Shown: positions 16,759 through 25,426 of the stretch, one piece after another
Layout: each line of letters opens with the position of its first letter
Numbering within the stretch: position 1 is the first letter of the stretch
NCBI GenBank assembly: GCA_002410325.1
Contig: DHRK01000007.1
Location: 338,438 to 402,437, forward strand
From: Syntrophomonas sp. UBA5314
Lineage (GTDB): Bacteria; Bacillota; Syntrophomonadia; Syntrophomonadales; Syntrophomonadaceae
Length of the DNA stretch: 64,000 nucleotides
Direction of reading: 5' to 3'
The notes under the pieces: model-generated
Databases searched by the model: none
Told to the model about the DNA's origin: nothing
Seen by the model: the letters and a program-made list of their open reading frames with translations, nothing else
Translations under genes and position numbers: made by a program

Positions 16759-17348
16759 CTTATCCCTCCATTCAGCTTATTTAATAAAAGCAGGACCGCG
16801 GGATTGTTCAACTGGTTCAAGAAGCTTATTTCAATTACTTCCAGGTAATTCTGGGGAATTCCTGCTAAATACTCTTTAAGGGCCTGCAGTTCTTCCCTCC
16901 CCCCGGGGTGGCCGGTGTAGCATACCAGGGTAATACTGCCTGCTTCCCCCAGAAGACCGATGGCCTTTTCCAGTGCATCTATACTGGTCCGGGGAGCGGT
17001 GCTTATCCGGTGATCACCCCCCGGCAGGTAGCCCAGGTTAAACATGACCAAGCTCACCGGCTCGCCCACATAGCGGTCCATGAAGCGATGGTCTTCGTGA
17101 ACCACTTCAACCCTGGCCGCCAGGCCCCTTTGCTCAATCAAGGCCCGGGTTGAGACTACCGCCTCTGCTTGAATGTCAAAGGCCCATACCCGGCCCTCTT
17201 CCCCTACCAGTTCGGCTAAAAAAACCGTGTCATGGCCCTGCCCGCAGGTGGCGTCAATCACCCGGTCCCCCGTTTTCACCCGGCAGCGGGCCAGAAGATG
17301 CGATATGTTCAGGGCATTTTTGTATATATTACGATGGGCCGCGTTCAT
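16755..17348 (-). CDS. YtqB-like class I SAM-dependent methyltransferase
   Basis: SAM-binding motif I is DRVIDATCGQGHDTVFLAEL and motif II is VWAFDIQ. A later FNLGYLPGGDH motif is diagnostic of the PF06962/YtqB family, sometimes called rRNA methylase; the substrate in this organism is not shown. At 197 residues it is complete. It overlaps both neighbours (argR and nadK) by four bases, so it is part of a tight operon. Confidence 0.88.
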   Translation of the reverse strand: MNAAHRNIYKNALNISHLLARCRVKTGDRVIDATCGQGHDTVFLAELVGEEGRVWAFDIQAEAVVSTRALIEQRGLAARVEVVHEDHRFMDRYVGEPVSLVMFNLGYLPGGDHRISTAPRTSIDALEKAIGLLGEAGSITLVCYTGHPGGREELQALKEYLAGIPQNYLEVIEISFLNQLNNPAVLLLLNKLNGGIR

Positions 17349-18160
17349 TGAATTTCATTGCGCCGCAGGCGGCCTTCCAGGTTGTCAAACAGGAGTGCTC
17401 CGGTCAGGTTGACCATCCGCAGCGGGTTGGCCGCCCGTTTTATCCTCACGCTGTATTCGGGTTCAAATTCCATATGGACTTGCCCATCCACACATATAAC
17501 CGCCTCACGGGCATCCTGGGGCTTAATGACCAGGGGGTGCTGGGCTCCGATAACCAGGGGACGGCGGTGGGTAATGCTGGATGCGATAGGAGTGACTATA
17601 AAAGCCTGTAAAGAGGGATCGACGATCGGGCCCCCGGCTGACAGAGAATAGGCGGTAGAGCCGGTCGGGGTGGCCACTATGAGTCCGTCCCCCCGGTATA
17701 CACCCTGCGATCGCTCCTTTACGTAAAGCATGAGCTCTATGATCCGGGGAGCGGTGGACCGAAACACAACCTCATTCAAGCCCCCGACCGTCATAATGGG
17801 CCGGTCGCCGTCGCATACCTCGACTTCCATGACCATACGTTCATCTATGGAATAATCTCCCGCCAGGAGCCTTTCCAGTTTTTCCTCCAGTTGATTGCTG
17901 GCTATGTTGCTCAAGAATCCCACCCGGCCCATGTTTACGCCCAGCACCGGAACCCCGCTCTGGGCATATTCGCGGGCGGCTCTTATTATCGTTCCGTCCC
18001 CGCCGAGGACAATAAGCAGATCAATGCTTACCGGGCCCGGTTTCTGAACCCCGTTGTCGATAAACACCTCCGCCCCCATATCTTTAAGCTTCGTTTCCAT
18101 CTGCTCCGCCATATGCACGGTATGAGGCTTGAGGCGATTGTTAAGTAGAAGAACCCGCAT
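17345..18160 (-). CDS. nadK: NAD kinase
   Basis: Phosphorylates NAD to NADP. It shows the GGDGT motif (VLGGDGTIIRA) and the TPTGSTAYSLSAGG motif of the family. The start is taken at ATG 18160 because GGGAGG lies eight bases upstream; the frame is open for 15 more codons. That gives about 271 residues, normal for the family, and a 20-base overlap with tlyA. Confidence 0.95.
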   Translation of the reverse strand: MRVLLLNNRLKPHTVHMAEQMETKLKDMGAEVFIDNGVQKPGPVSIDLLIVLGGDGTIIRAAREYAQSGVPVLGVNMGRVGFLSNIASNQLEEKLERLLAGDYSIDERMVMEVEVCDGDRPIMTVGGLNEVVFRSTAPRIIELMLYVKERSQGVYRGDGLIVATPTGSTAYSLSAGGPIVDPSLQAFIVTPIASSITHRRPLVIGAQHPLVIKPQDAREAVICVDGQVHMEFEPEYSVRIKRAANPLRMVNLTGALLFDNLEGRLRRNEIQ

Positions 18161-18965
18161 CTTTTTTCCTCCCCAGTTGTAAATGTGCTTCCTGCACGAC
18201 ATCACAGACCTGGCTGCTCACATCCCGCTCCTCTTCCGGAAGGGGGGATAGCAGGAGAAAATACTCGATATTGCCCTGAGGGCCGGTTATAGGTGAAAAG
18301 CACAGATCCCGGCAGTAAAGGCCGGCGTTTCTGGCCGACTCTATACAATTCGTTAAAACCTCCCTATGCACCCGGGGGTCTCGCACTACGCCCTTTTTGC
18401 CTACCTGATTGCGGCCTGCCTCAAACTGCGGTTTGATCAAGCTGATTACCAGGCCGTTATCTTTGAGCATAGGCCTGATGGCCGGAAACACCTTGGAGGT
18501 TGATATAAAAGAGACATCTATGCTGACGATGTCAACCGGTTCATCCAGTCTTTCCAGGTATCTTATGTTGGTCCGTTCCAGGTTGACTACCCGCGGGTCG
18601 TTGCGGAGCTTCCAATCCAGCTGGCCATAACCGACATCGACCGCATAAACCCGGGCAGCGCCTTTCTGCAGGGCGTAATCGGTGTAGCCGCCGGTGGATG
18701 CCCCTACATCCAGCACCACCCGGCCCTTGAAATCCACCCCGAATATTTCGCCCGCCTTTTCTATTTTTAAGCCTCCGCGGCTGACATAAGGGCAGGTTTT
18801 CCCTGCCAATTCTATAATGCTGTCTACTGCCACGGAAGTCCCCGGTTTGTCCAAAACCCGGCCGTTTACCCGTACCTGCCCGGCCAAAATCATCCCCCGG
18901 GCCTTTTCCCGGCTGGGGGCCAAACCCTGTTCAACTAGCAGCATATCAAGCCTATTTTTCTCCAA
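18141..18965 (-). CDS. tlyA: TlyA/YqxC family rRNA methyltransferase with S4 domain
   Basis: Residues 4-60 are an S4 RNA-binding domain. Residues about 60-260 are an FtsJ-like methyltransferase with VLDVGASTGGYTDYAL (SAM site) and the catalytic-type Lys/Asp pattern of 2'-O-methyltransferases (ISLIKPQFEAG). Members methylate 16S/23S rRNA riboses. It overlaps dxs by 14 bases, and its place between dxs and nadK is conserved in clostridia. Confidence 0.92.
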   Translation of the reverse strand: MEKNRLDMLLVEQGLAPSREKARGMILAGQVRVNGRVLDKPGTSVAVDSIIELAGKTCPYVSRGGLKIEKAGEIFGVDFKGRVVLDVGASTGGYTDYALQKGAARVYAVDVGYGQLDWKLRNDPRVVNLERTNIRYLERLDEPVDIVSIDVSFISTSKVFPAIRPMLKDNGLVISLIKPQFEAGRNQVGKKGVVRDPRVHREVLTNCIESARNAGLYCRDLCFSPITGPQGNIEYFLLLSPLPEEERDVSSQVCDVVQEAHLQLGRKKDAGSST

Positions 18966-20862
18966 ATTTAAGCAGCTCCAAGGATCGGTTGCGGGTCAGT
19001 TTGGGCCATTGATCAACGATCTTGGCCAGCACGGCAGCGGGGTCCATACCCAGGTATTCGAACAATTGCTCAACCCGGCCATGCTCAACGAAGTCGTCAG
19101 GCAGGCCGATACGAATCAACTGGCAGTCATGCAGGCCCTCATCAGCCATAAGCTCCAGTATGGAACTGGCAAATCCTCCGGCCAGACAGTTGTCTTCAAT
19201 AGTAACCATATAAGTAAAGCGCCGGGCCAGGCCGGTAATGCCCTCCCGGTCAAGCGGTTTGGCAAAACGGGCGTCGTATAACATAGCCGATATTCCATTT
19301 TGGTTAAGCAGCCCGGCCAGTTCACGGCCCATCTTGACCCCCCGTCCAATAGCGATGATAGCCAGGTCACGGCCGTCTTGAATGATTCGGCCCTGACCGA
19401 TTTCAATGGGGTCGGGCTCGGTGCCGACACTTTCCGCAATTCCCCGGGGATAGCGGATCGCCACCGGTCCGTTTATTTCCAGGGCCTTGTCAAGCATGGC
19501 GGTAAGCTCGCGGCCATCCGCCGGAGCCATAATGGTGAGATTGGGTATGATTCTAAGGTAGGCCAGATCAAAAGCCCCCTGGTGAGTGGCTCCGTCCTCG
19601 CCTACCAGTCCCGCCCGGTCAACGGCGAAGACCACCGGCAGGTTTTGCAGAGCCACATCATGGATTACCTGGTCAAAGGCCCTCTGTAAAAAGGTCGAAT
19701 AAACAGATACCACCGGCTTAAGTCCGGCTTTGGCCATACCCGCCGCCATCGTTACCGCGTGCTGTTCGCATATTCCCACATCAAAAAAGCGCTCCGGATA
19801 TCCTAAAGCGAAATCAGACAGTCCGGTTCCGGAAGCCATGGCGGCGGTAATGGCTACCAGCCGCGGTTCTTCCTGGGCTTTCTGCACCATATAGTCGCCG
19901 AACAGCTGGGTATAGGTTTTGCACGGTTTCCTTACCTGGCTGCCGGTGTCGATGTCAAAAGGTCCCACTCCATGAAACACGTCCGGATTTTCCAGGGCCG
20001 GACCATATCCCCGGCCCTTCTGGGTGATGGTATGGATCAAAATCGGTCCTTTCATGCGCTTGGCATTGGACATTACCAGGGTCATATCCTGCAGATTATG
20101 CCCGTCCACCGGGCCAATATAGGTAAAGCCCAGTTCTTCAAAAAGGATGCCGGGCACCATCAGATACTTTACCTTGTCTTTAAATCGGCTGGCGGCACTG
20201 GCCAGACTGCTTCCAATCCGGGGAATTCGATTGAGAACGGTTTCTATTTCTTCTTTGGTGCGGGAATAAGAAGGGTCGGTGCGCAAACGGTTTAAGTAGC
20301 CGGATAAAGCCCCCACATTCCTGGAAATGGACATCTCGTTGTCATTTAATACCACCATCAGATCGGTTCCCAGGTGACCGGCATGGTTGAGCGCTTCAAA
20401 GGCCATCCCCCCGGTCAGGGCTCCGTCACCGATCACCGCTATTACCGAGTAGCTTTCCCCCAGCCGATCCCTGGCCAGGGCCATGCCCAGGGCCGAGGAT
20501 ATAGAGGTGCTGCTGTGGCCGGTGTCAAAGGCGTCATGAGTGGATTCGCGGCACTTGGTAAAGCCGCTCAAGCCCCCAAACTGCCGCAGGGTATCCATGT
20601 CCCGAAAGCGGCCCGTCAAAATTTTGTGCACATAGCTCTGATGGCCTACATCCCAGATAATCCGATCGGTATGGGTGTCAAAAACCGAGTGCAGGGCAAT
20701 GGTCAATTCCACCACCCCCAGGTTGGAGGCCAGATGCCCGCCGCAACTGGCCACGCTCTTGACCAGTATATCCCGAATATCCCGGGCGAGCTTTTGTTTT
20801 TCGTCCAGTTTGAGTTTTTTGATTCCCTGAGGAAGCTCCAATTCCTCCAGTATGGTATACAT
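18952..20862 (-). CDS. dxs: 1-deoxy-D-xylulose-5-phosphate synthase
   Basis: First enzyme of the MEP isoprenoid pathway: condenses pyruvate and glyceraldehyde-3-phosphate with thiamine diphosphate. It has the GDGALTGGMAFEALNHAG ThDP/Mg motif, the DHGxH-type HxxxxC region and the transketolase pyrimidine domain (GICEQHAVTMAAGMAKAG). The ATG at 20862 is preferred because AAGGTGAT lies five bases upstream, giving 636 residues. It is directly downstream of oapA and the OLE RNA, with ispA of the same pathway just beyond. Confidence 0.96.
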   Translation of the reverse strand: MYTILEELELPQGIKKLKLDEKQKLARDIRDILVKSVASCGGHLASNLGVVELTIALHSVFDTHTDRIIWDVGHQSYVHKILTGRFRDMDTLRQFGGLSGFTKCRESTHDAFDTGHSSTSISSALGMALARDRLGESYSVIAVIGDGALTGGMAFEALNHAGHLGTDLMVVLNDNEMSISRNVGALSGYLNRLRTDPSYSRTKEEIETVLNRIPRIGSSLASAASRFKDKVKYLMVPGILFEELGFTYIGPVDGHNLQDMTLVMSNAKRMKGPILIHTITQKGRGYGPALENPDVFHGVGPFDIDTGSQVRKPCKTYTQLFGDYMVQKAQEEPRLVAITAAMASGTGLSDFALGYPERFFDVGICEQHAVTMAAGMAKAGLKPVVSVYSTFLQRAFDQVIHDVALQNLPVVFAVDRAGLVGEDGATHQGAFDLAYLRIIPNLTIMAPADGRELTAMLDKALEINGPVAIRYPRGIAESVGTEPDPIEIGQGRIIQDGRDLAIIAIGRGVKMGRELAGLLNQNGISAMLYDARFAKPLDREGITGLARRFTYMVTIEDNCLAGGFASSILELMADEGLHDCQLIRIGLPDDFVEHGRVEQLFEYLGMDPAAVLAKIVDQWPKLTRNRSLELLKFGEK

Positions 20863-20867
20863 AAGGA

Positions 20868-21440
20868 TCACCTTCTATCGTTAAACAACTCTATTCCGGT
20901 GAGGCCTTCCCACCAGCTTATAAGCAACGCCACCCGGAATATGACCTGGTTGGCGTGATTTAGGGCTAAAATCTTTCCAAATGCCTTGCCCCCTACGGTC
21001 AGAGCAGCGATCAGGCTGGTCATCACCGCGCCCGCCAGGGTCAGATCGAGGAGGGTAAACTGCCGGGCCAGGCTTAGGACAATCCCGGCGCCCAGCGCCC
21101 CGCTCAGAGTCCCGGCGATATCTCCCACCACATCGTTACAGAAATTGGCTACCAGGTGAGCGTTTTTAATTATTTTTACCGCCTGCCTGGCTCCAGATAT
21201 TTTTTTTGCCGCCCTGGCATTGAAAGGCGGCATTTCGGCAGCGGTAGCGGCAGTTCCAATTATGTCAAAAACTATCCCTAGAAAAATAATCAGCAACAGA
21301 AGGAGTAACGACAGAATAAGGTCGTTTACAACTTCAACCAAAACCTGCGACCCGAGATTTACCACCAGGGCTATAAAAAAAGTGATAAACGCGATCAGCA
21401 ACCCGGATATCAAGTTCTTGCGGTTTATGGTTCCAAACAA
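20868..21440 (-). CDS. oapA: OLE RNA-associated membrane protein OapA
   Basis: About 190 residues with four hydrophobic segments and the DxxxD motif (DVVGD, Asp103 and Asp107 of this form) in the middle loop. Known OapA proteins are small membrane proteins with a DxxxD motif, encoded right next to the OLE RNA and tethering it to the membrane. The frame is open to 21611, but that part overlaps the OLE RNA. TTG 21440, preceded by AAGGGA, is the likely start. The location between ispA/OLE and dxs agrees with known loci. Confidence 0.85.
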   Translation of the reverse strand: MFGTINRKNLISGLLIAFITFFIALVVNLGSQVLVEVVNDLILSLLLLLLIIFLGIVFDIIGTAATAAEMPPFNARAAKKISGARQAVKIIKNAHLVANFCNDVVGDIAGTLSGALGAGIVLSLARQFTLLDLTLAGAVMTSLIAALTVGGKAFGKILALNHANQVIFRVALLISWWEGLTGIELFNDRR

Positions 21441-21454
21441 TGTCAACTTCCCTT

Positions 21455-22049
21455 TTTGGTTGACTAACACCGGCCAGAGGTTGTTCAGCGAGTAAACGCT
21501 GCGACATAGGTCCAGCAGGTTTTCCCAGCGGGCGTCCCAGTTGTTGCCAAGAGGGCGGTTTCCCTTTATGCCCGCTCCGCCGCGTTGCCGCTGGCGGGGC
21601 TGGATTGCCACTTAGTACGCACTTTAATCCTCGCCGAACCGTGCGCCCGGCACTCAGTCTAGGGGTTTTCCCCAACAATCCACATCAGTTCTAGCCTCTT
21701 TTGCAGACACCGGTTTCAAAGCGGGCGATAGGACCCTGGCCAAGGTCGTTATCCCCCTTATATGCCTATCCGCCGCCGCCACTCAAGGCAGGCTACACTG
21801 CACCCAGCAGCTACCAAATGCAGGTTTTCTCACCAAGTTCATTGATGAGCCTCCACGAATGAAGGGGTCAGTCCCGCATGCCATTGCGGGGTGCCCCAGC
21901 ACCCTTAACTCCCAGCAACGACCCCTGACTGGGCGTCACAAGCCGATACCAGAATCTTCATCGATGTGCCCGGAACGGATTTTTAGGCCCGTCTTCGAAA
22001 CTGATAAGATTGACTAGAATACTGCAACCTACTGACCGGTTGCTGTCGA
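21455..22049 (-). ncRNA. ole: OLE RNA (ornate, large, extremophilic)
   Basis: A ~600-base stretch without a credible gene sits between ispA and oapA, has its own -10 box (22056-22061) and ends where oapA begins. Its size matches OLE RNA (about 600 nt), and its neighbours are those reported for it. The transcript is rich in complementary segments, for example GGGTGC/GCACCC (21889-21894 with 21899-21904), and a GGGTCAGTCCC block recurs in complementary form nearby. OLE RNA forms membrane-bound complexes with OapA and affects tolerance to cold, alcohols and magnesium. I identify it by position, size and the OapA neighbour rather than base-by-base alignment; the ends are approximate. Confidence 0.85.
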
Positions 22050-22055
22050 TAAGAT

Positions 22056-22084
22056 ATTATAGCACAGGGCTCGATTTCATGCCA
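22056..22084 (-). promoter_or_regulatory. Promoter of the OLE RNA
   Basis: A perfect minus-strand -10 TATAAT (22056-22061) follows a weak -35 TGGCAT (22079-22084) after a 17-bp spacer. Transcription would start near 22049, about 600 bases before oapA. Confidence 0.6.
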
Positions 22085-22175
22085 GTCAGCCATTTTAATC
22101 AAAAATGCTCCCATTTACGGCATATATCGTAGCCCCCGTTGCATCTGCCTGATAAATATACGTTATGGTCTAACC

Positions 22176-23081
22176 CTAACTGTCCCTTTCCAGCAAAAAT
22201 AAGGCCAGGCGGCGCAGAAAATCGGCTGACTCACCGAACCCCTGCAGGCTGTTAAGACAGGCTTCGACGTTTTCCCGGGCCAGGACCCAGGCTCCTTCCA
22301 GGCCGTAGAGCCGGGGATAGGTTATCTTATTATTCTTTTCGTCGCTTCCCACCGGTTTGCCGATCAGGGCTTCATCGCCTTTGACGTCTAGAATATCATC
22401 GGTAATCTGAAAAGCCAGGCCAAAGCCCCGGGCATAACTATCCAGGCAATTCAATTTTGCTTCGTCCATACCGGCCAGCAGGGCTCCGGCTCGCAGCGCG
22501 GCTTTAAAGAGCTCCCCGGTCTTGAGGCGGTGGATGGTTTCCAGGCCCGGTTCATCCAAAATCTTGCCTTCACTTTCCAGATCCAGAACCTGTCCCCCCA
22601 CCATTCCCCGGCTGCCCGCCGCCTGGCTCACTTCTTCAATGACTCTCAGAACCCGCAGCGGGTCCACCCCGGGTATCTGCCTATTTTGGGCCAGCATGGC
22701 AAAGGCCCGGGTTAACAGCGCATCACCGGTGAGTATGGCGTTGGCTTCGCCGTAGACCCGGTGACAGGTGGGCTTTCCCCGCCTGAAGTCATCGTCGTCC
22801 ATAGCCGGCAGGTCGTCGTGAACCAGGGAATAGGAATGGATCATCTCCAGGGCGCAAGCCGCTGGAACTACTGACGAACGGTCTCCTCCGGCCAGGCTCG
22901 CTCCTTCAAAGACCAGAATGGGCCGCAGCCGCTTTCCCCCGTTGAATACCGCATAGTGCATGGCCTGGTGGATTACCGGAGGAAAAGCATCCCTGTCACT
23001 CAAATATTGCTCCAGGCAGCCATCTACAAACTCCTTGCGTTTCTGCAGTTCCTGCCGGAATTGTTGGCAGTCAAATTCCAT
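22176..23081 (-). CDS. ispA: Polyprenyl (farnesyl) diphosphate synthase
   Basis: Condenses isopentenyl diphosphate with allylic diphosphates. It shows GGKRLRP (substrate-binding), the first Asp-rich motif DDLPAMDDDD and the second DDILD. The 301 residues and the short insert in the first Asp motif fit bacterial farnesyl/geranyl diphosphate synthases. It is between xseB and the OLE RNA, with dxs of the same pathway downstream. Confidence 0.94.
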   Translation of the reverse strand: MEFDCQQFRQELQKRKEFVDGCLEQYLSDRDAFPPVIHQAMHYAVFNGGKRLRPILVFEGASLAGGDRSSVVPAACALEMIHSYSLVHDDLPAMDDDDFRRGKPTCHRVYGEANAILTGDALLTRAFAMLAQNRQIPGVDPLRVLRVIEEVSQAAGSRGMVGGQVLDLESEGKILDEPGLETIHRLKTGELFKAALRAGALLAGMDEAKLNCLDSYARGFGLAFQITDDILDVKGDEALIGKPVGSDEKNNKITYPRLYGLEGAWVLARENVEACLNSLQGFGESADFLRRLALFLLERDS

Positions 23082-23166
23082 TACTTAACCCTCCCCGGGG
23101 CAAATCCGAAGATATTCTCCTGGTAGTTTCCTGGCCCCTTCATCCCAACTCTTCGGAACAAGTATG

Positions 23167-23388
23167 CTAAACATCAAGGTCGCTGAGCTCCAACTCGCCG
23201 TTCAGGCTTTCAACCAGGCGCTGAACGCGCCCCTGGGCCTGCTGCAGCTCTTTCTGGCAAAACAGGCTTAAGGTAATACCCTCCTGGAAAGTCTTGATCG
23301 AGGCCTCTAAATCCAGCTCACCGGATTCCAGCTTTTCCACCAGTTCTTCCAAGCGGTTTAGAGCTTCTTCAAATTTCATTTTATCCAT
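23167..23388 (-). CDS. xseB: Exodeoxyribonuclease VII small subunit
   Basis: A 73-residue helical protein with the family pattern FEEALNRLEELVEKLESGEL. It binds XseA to form exonuclease VII. ATG 23388 is chosen because homologues begin shortly before FEEAL; the longer frame from 23415 adds nine unrelated residues. It overlaps the end of xseA by eight bases. Confidence 0.93.
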   Translation of the reverse strand: MDKMKFEEALNRLEELVEKLESGELDLEASIKTFQEGITLSLFCQKELQQAQGRVQRLVESLNGELELSDLDV

Positions 23389-24595
23389 AGCGCAGTTTCC
23401 GCTCCTTACTCTCAACTACAACTTGAAGATCGGTATCGTTTAAAGCCACGGTCAGACGGTCGCCGATTTGCGTTTCGCCGCCGCTCTTCACAATATGCCC
23501 TTCCCTGCTTACCACCGCATATCCCCGTTCCAGGACTTTTAAGGGACTTAAAGCGTCCAGAGAGCGGGCCGCCAGGGCCAACCGGTTCTCCTTTTCCTTT
23601 AGCGTAGCCTGGGCCAGTTTGATCAAAGATTCGCGCTTGGCCTGCCAAAGTTCCCATTTATCCTTAAACAAGGCTTCCGGCTCATGCCACAGCTTCTTGC
23701 CCATGATCCGGTCCAGGCATTCGTCCCAATAAGCCAGACGCCGTTCCAGAGCTCGCTGCATCCTTTTTTGCCGGTTTAGCAGCTCCTGCTCCAGCGCGCT
23801 CATATCCGGCACAGCCAGTTGAGCGGCCTGGCTGGGGGTGGCGGCCCTCAGATCAGCCGCCCAATCAGCCAGGGTGAAGTCTATTTCATGACCTACGGCC
23901 GATATTACCGGTATTTGCGATTCATATATGGCCTTTACCACTTCTTCGGTATTGAAAGCCATCAAGTCTTCCAGAGCTCCCCCGCCCCGCCCCACGATGA
24001 TGATGTCCACCTGGGCAAAGCGGTTTAAGAGAGCGATGCCCCGGGCCAGTTCCCGGGGGGCTTCGGCCCCTTGAACGGCGCTGTGCACCAGAATGATATC
24101 AACCCGCCGGTGCCTCTGTTTTAAGATGCGGACCATATCCCGCAACGCCGCCCCGTCCTGAGAGGTGACAATGCCTATGCGGTTGGCCAGGGCCGGCAGT
24201 GCTTGCTTCTTTTCCGGGGCAAAGTAGCCGCGGCTTTCCAGGTCCTTTTTAAGTCTTTCCAGGAGCAGCAGGATTCCGCCCACGCCGTAGGGCTGCATTT
24301 CCTGCACATACACCTGGTATCTTCCCTGGCGTCCAAAGACGGCCAGGCTGCCCCGCAGCAAAACTTCCTGCCCATCCTGGGGTTTAAACTTGAGGGAGCG
24401 AACCCGGCTTTTGAACATGACGCAGCTGACGGCGCTTTCCTCATCTTTAAGGGTAAAATAGAGGTGCCCGGACTGCTGGTACAGCTTGCAGCCCGATATT
24501 TCCCCTTTGAGCCAGCAGTCCTGCAAAAGCTCGTCGTTCTCTAACAGCCGGTTTATGTATTGATTTAAGGCGCTTACGGTCAGGAATTCCTGCAT
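23381..24595 (-). CDS. xseA: Exodeoxyribonuclease VII large subunit
   Basis: An N-terminal OB fold (residues 1-100) is followed by the catalytic domain with IGIVTSQDGAALRDM and GRGGGALEDLMAFN, then a coiled coil and a short C-terminal segment. The 404 residues match the family. It degrades single-stranded DNA with XseB. It overlaps the second folD paralogue by 16 bases. Confidence 0.95.
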   Translation of the reverse strand: MQEFLTVSALNQYINRLLENDELLQDCWLKGEISGCKLYQQSGHLYFTLKDEESAVSCVMFKSRVRSLKFKPQDGQEVLLRGSLAVFGRQGRYQVYVQEMQPYGVGGILLLLERLKKDLESRGYFAPEKKQALPALANRIGIVTSQDGAALRDMVRILKQRHRRVDIILVHSAVQGAEAPRELARGIALLNRFAQVDIIIVGRGGGALEDLMAFNTEEVVKAIYESQIPVISAVGHEIDFTLADWAADLRAATPSQAAQLAVPDMSALEQELLNRQKRMQRALERRLAYWDECLDRIMGKKLWHEPEALFKDKWELWQAKRESLIKLAQATLKEKENRLALAARSLDALSPLKVLERGYAVVSREGHIVKSGGETQIGDRLTVALNDTDLQVVVESKERKLRYG

Positions 24596-25422
24596 GCAGC
24601 TCTCCTTCTGGCAGCCAGGGTTACGTTTTCCATCAGCTTGGCAATGAGAATGGGGCCCATGCCTCCGGGGACCGGAAGCAGGCGGCCGGAATACCGGGAG
24701 AGCCGCTCCCGGTCGGCGTTCCCCTGCAGCCCCTGCTGAGTTACGTAAAACCCGGCATCCAATACCAGACCGGGGCCATCCTGCCCCAGGCTCTTTATGA
24801 TCCCGGCTCCGCCCTTTTCTATAACCGCAATATCGCAGTTGTCCAAAAGTTCCCCGGGCGGTTCGGGAAGGACCGTAACCCGGCAGCGGGCCTTCATTAA
24901 CAGCAGAGCCAGGGGCATGATCAGGTCAAAGGATTCACCGACCAGCAGCACCCTTTTATCCCGCAGCGGCTGGGCATATCTTTCTATAACTTCCAGGCAG
25001 GCCAGGGCCGCACAGCTCGTAAAGGCCGGTTCCCCGCCCAGGAGGCCGCCCCGGTTTTCCTGGTGAAATCCGTCAACATCCTTTAGCGGATCAATGGCCT
25101 TTAAAAAAATTTCCCGCTGGGGTTCCAGATGCTCAGGCAGCGGAAGCTGCAGAATAATGCCGTCAACCGTGTCATCCCGGTTGAGCCGCTCTATCAACCC
25201 CAGCAAGGCAGGGCCGCTGACGGCTTCCGGAAGAGTCTCCAGGCAAAACCGCCCCCCTACATCCAGCGTGGCTTTTTCTTTGAGCCTGACATACATGGCG
25301 CTGTCTTCCTGGGAGCCTACCAGAATAACCGCCAGGCACGGCATAAGCCCCTGACCGGCGTTGTCATTGCGCAGCCGGGCTTTAATCTCTCCGGCAATCT
25401 GCGCCCCGCTTATAGCCTCCAT
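24580..25422 (-). CDS. FolD-like protein 2, folate site kept, NADP site degenerate
   Basis: Homologue of methylenetetrahydrofolate dehydrogenase/cyclohydrolase. The folate-site residues are present: YVRLK (Tyr and catalytic Lys in YxxxK), LQLPLP and KDVDG. The dinucleotide motif, normally GxSxxxG[RK]P, reads GESFDLIMP and has lost the Gly and basic residue; the following AVGKPG is also changed to VIEKGG. The C-terminal PVPGG is kept. So it may act only as cyclohydrolase. ATG 25422 has GGGGGG ten bases upstream. It is immediately downstream of the other FolD paralogue. Confidence 0.8.
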   Translation of the reverse strand: MEAISGAQIAGEIKARLRNDNAGQGLMPCLAVILVGSQEDSAMYVRLKEKATLDVGGRFCLETLPEAVSGPALLGLIERLNRDDTVDGIILQLPLPEHLEPQREIFLKAIDPLKDVDGFHQENRGGLLGGEPAFTSCAALACLEVIERYAQPLRDKRVLLVGESFDLIMPLALLLMKARCRVTVLPEPPGELLDNCDIAVIEKGGAGIIKSLGQDGPGLVLDAGFYVTQQGLQGNADRERLSRYSGRLLPVPGGMGPILIAKLMENVTLAARRRAACRNS

Positions 25423-25426
25423 CTGA

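Noticed and set aside
20374..20958. Plus-strand frame of 194 codons over the start of dxs and end of oapA.
   Set aside because: It crosses a conserved gene on the opposite strand and has no start signal or family pattern.
21441..21611. N-terminal extension of oapA to 21611.
   Set aside because: The added 57 residues are Arg/Gly-rich and unlike a membrane protein start; they are the 3' part of the OLE RNA read as codons.
21440..22060. Group II intron remnant, tmRNA or RNase P RNA as the identity of the structured region.
   Set aside because: No reverse transcriptase or domain V was found, no tmRNA ends, and no RNase P core. The size, the oapA neighbour and gene order point to OLE RNA.
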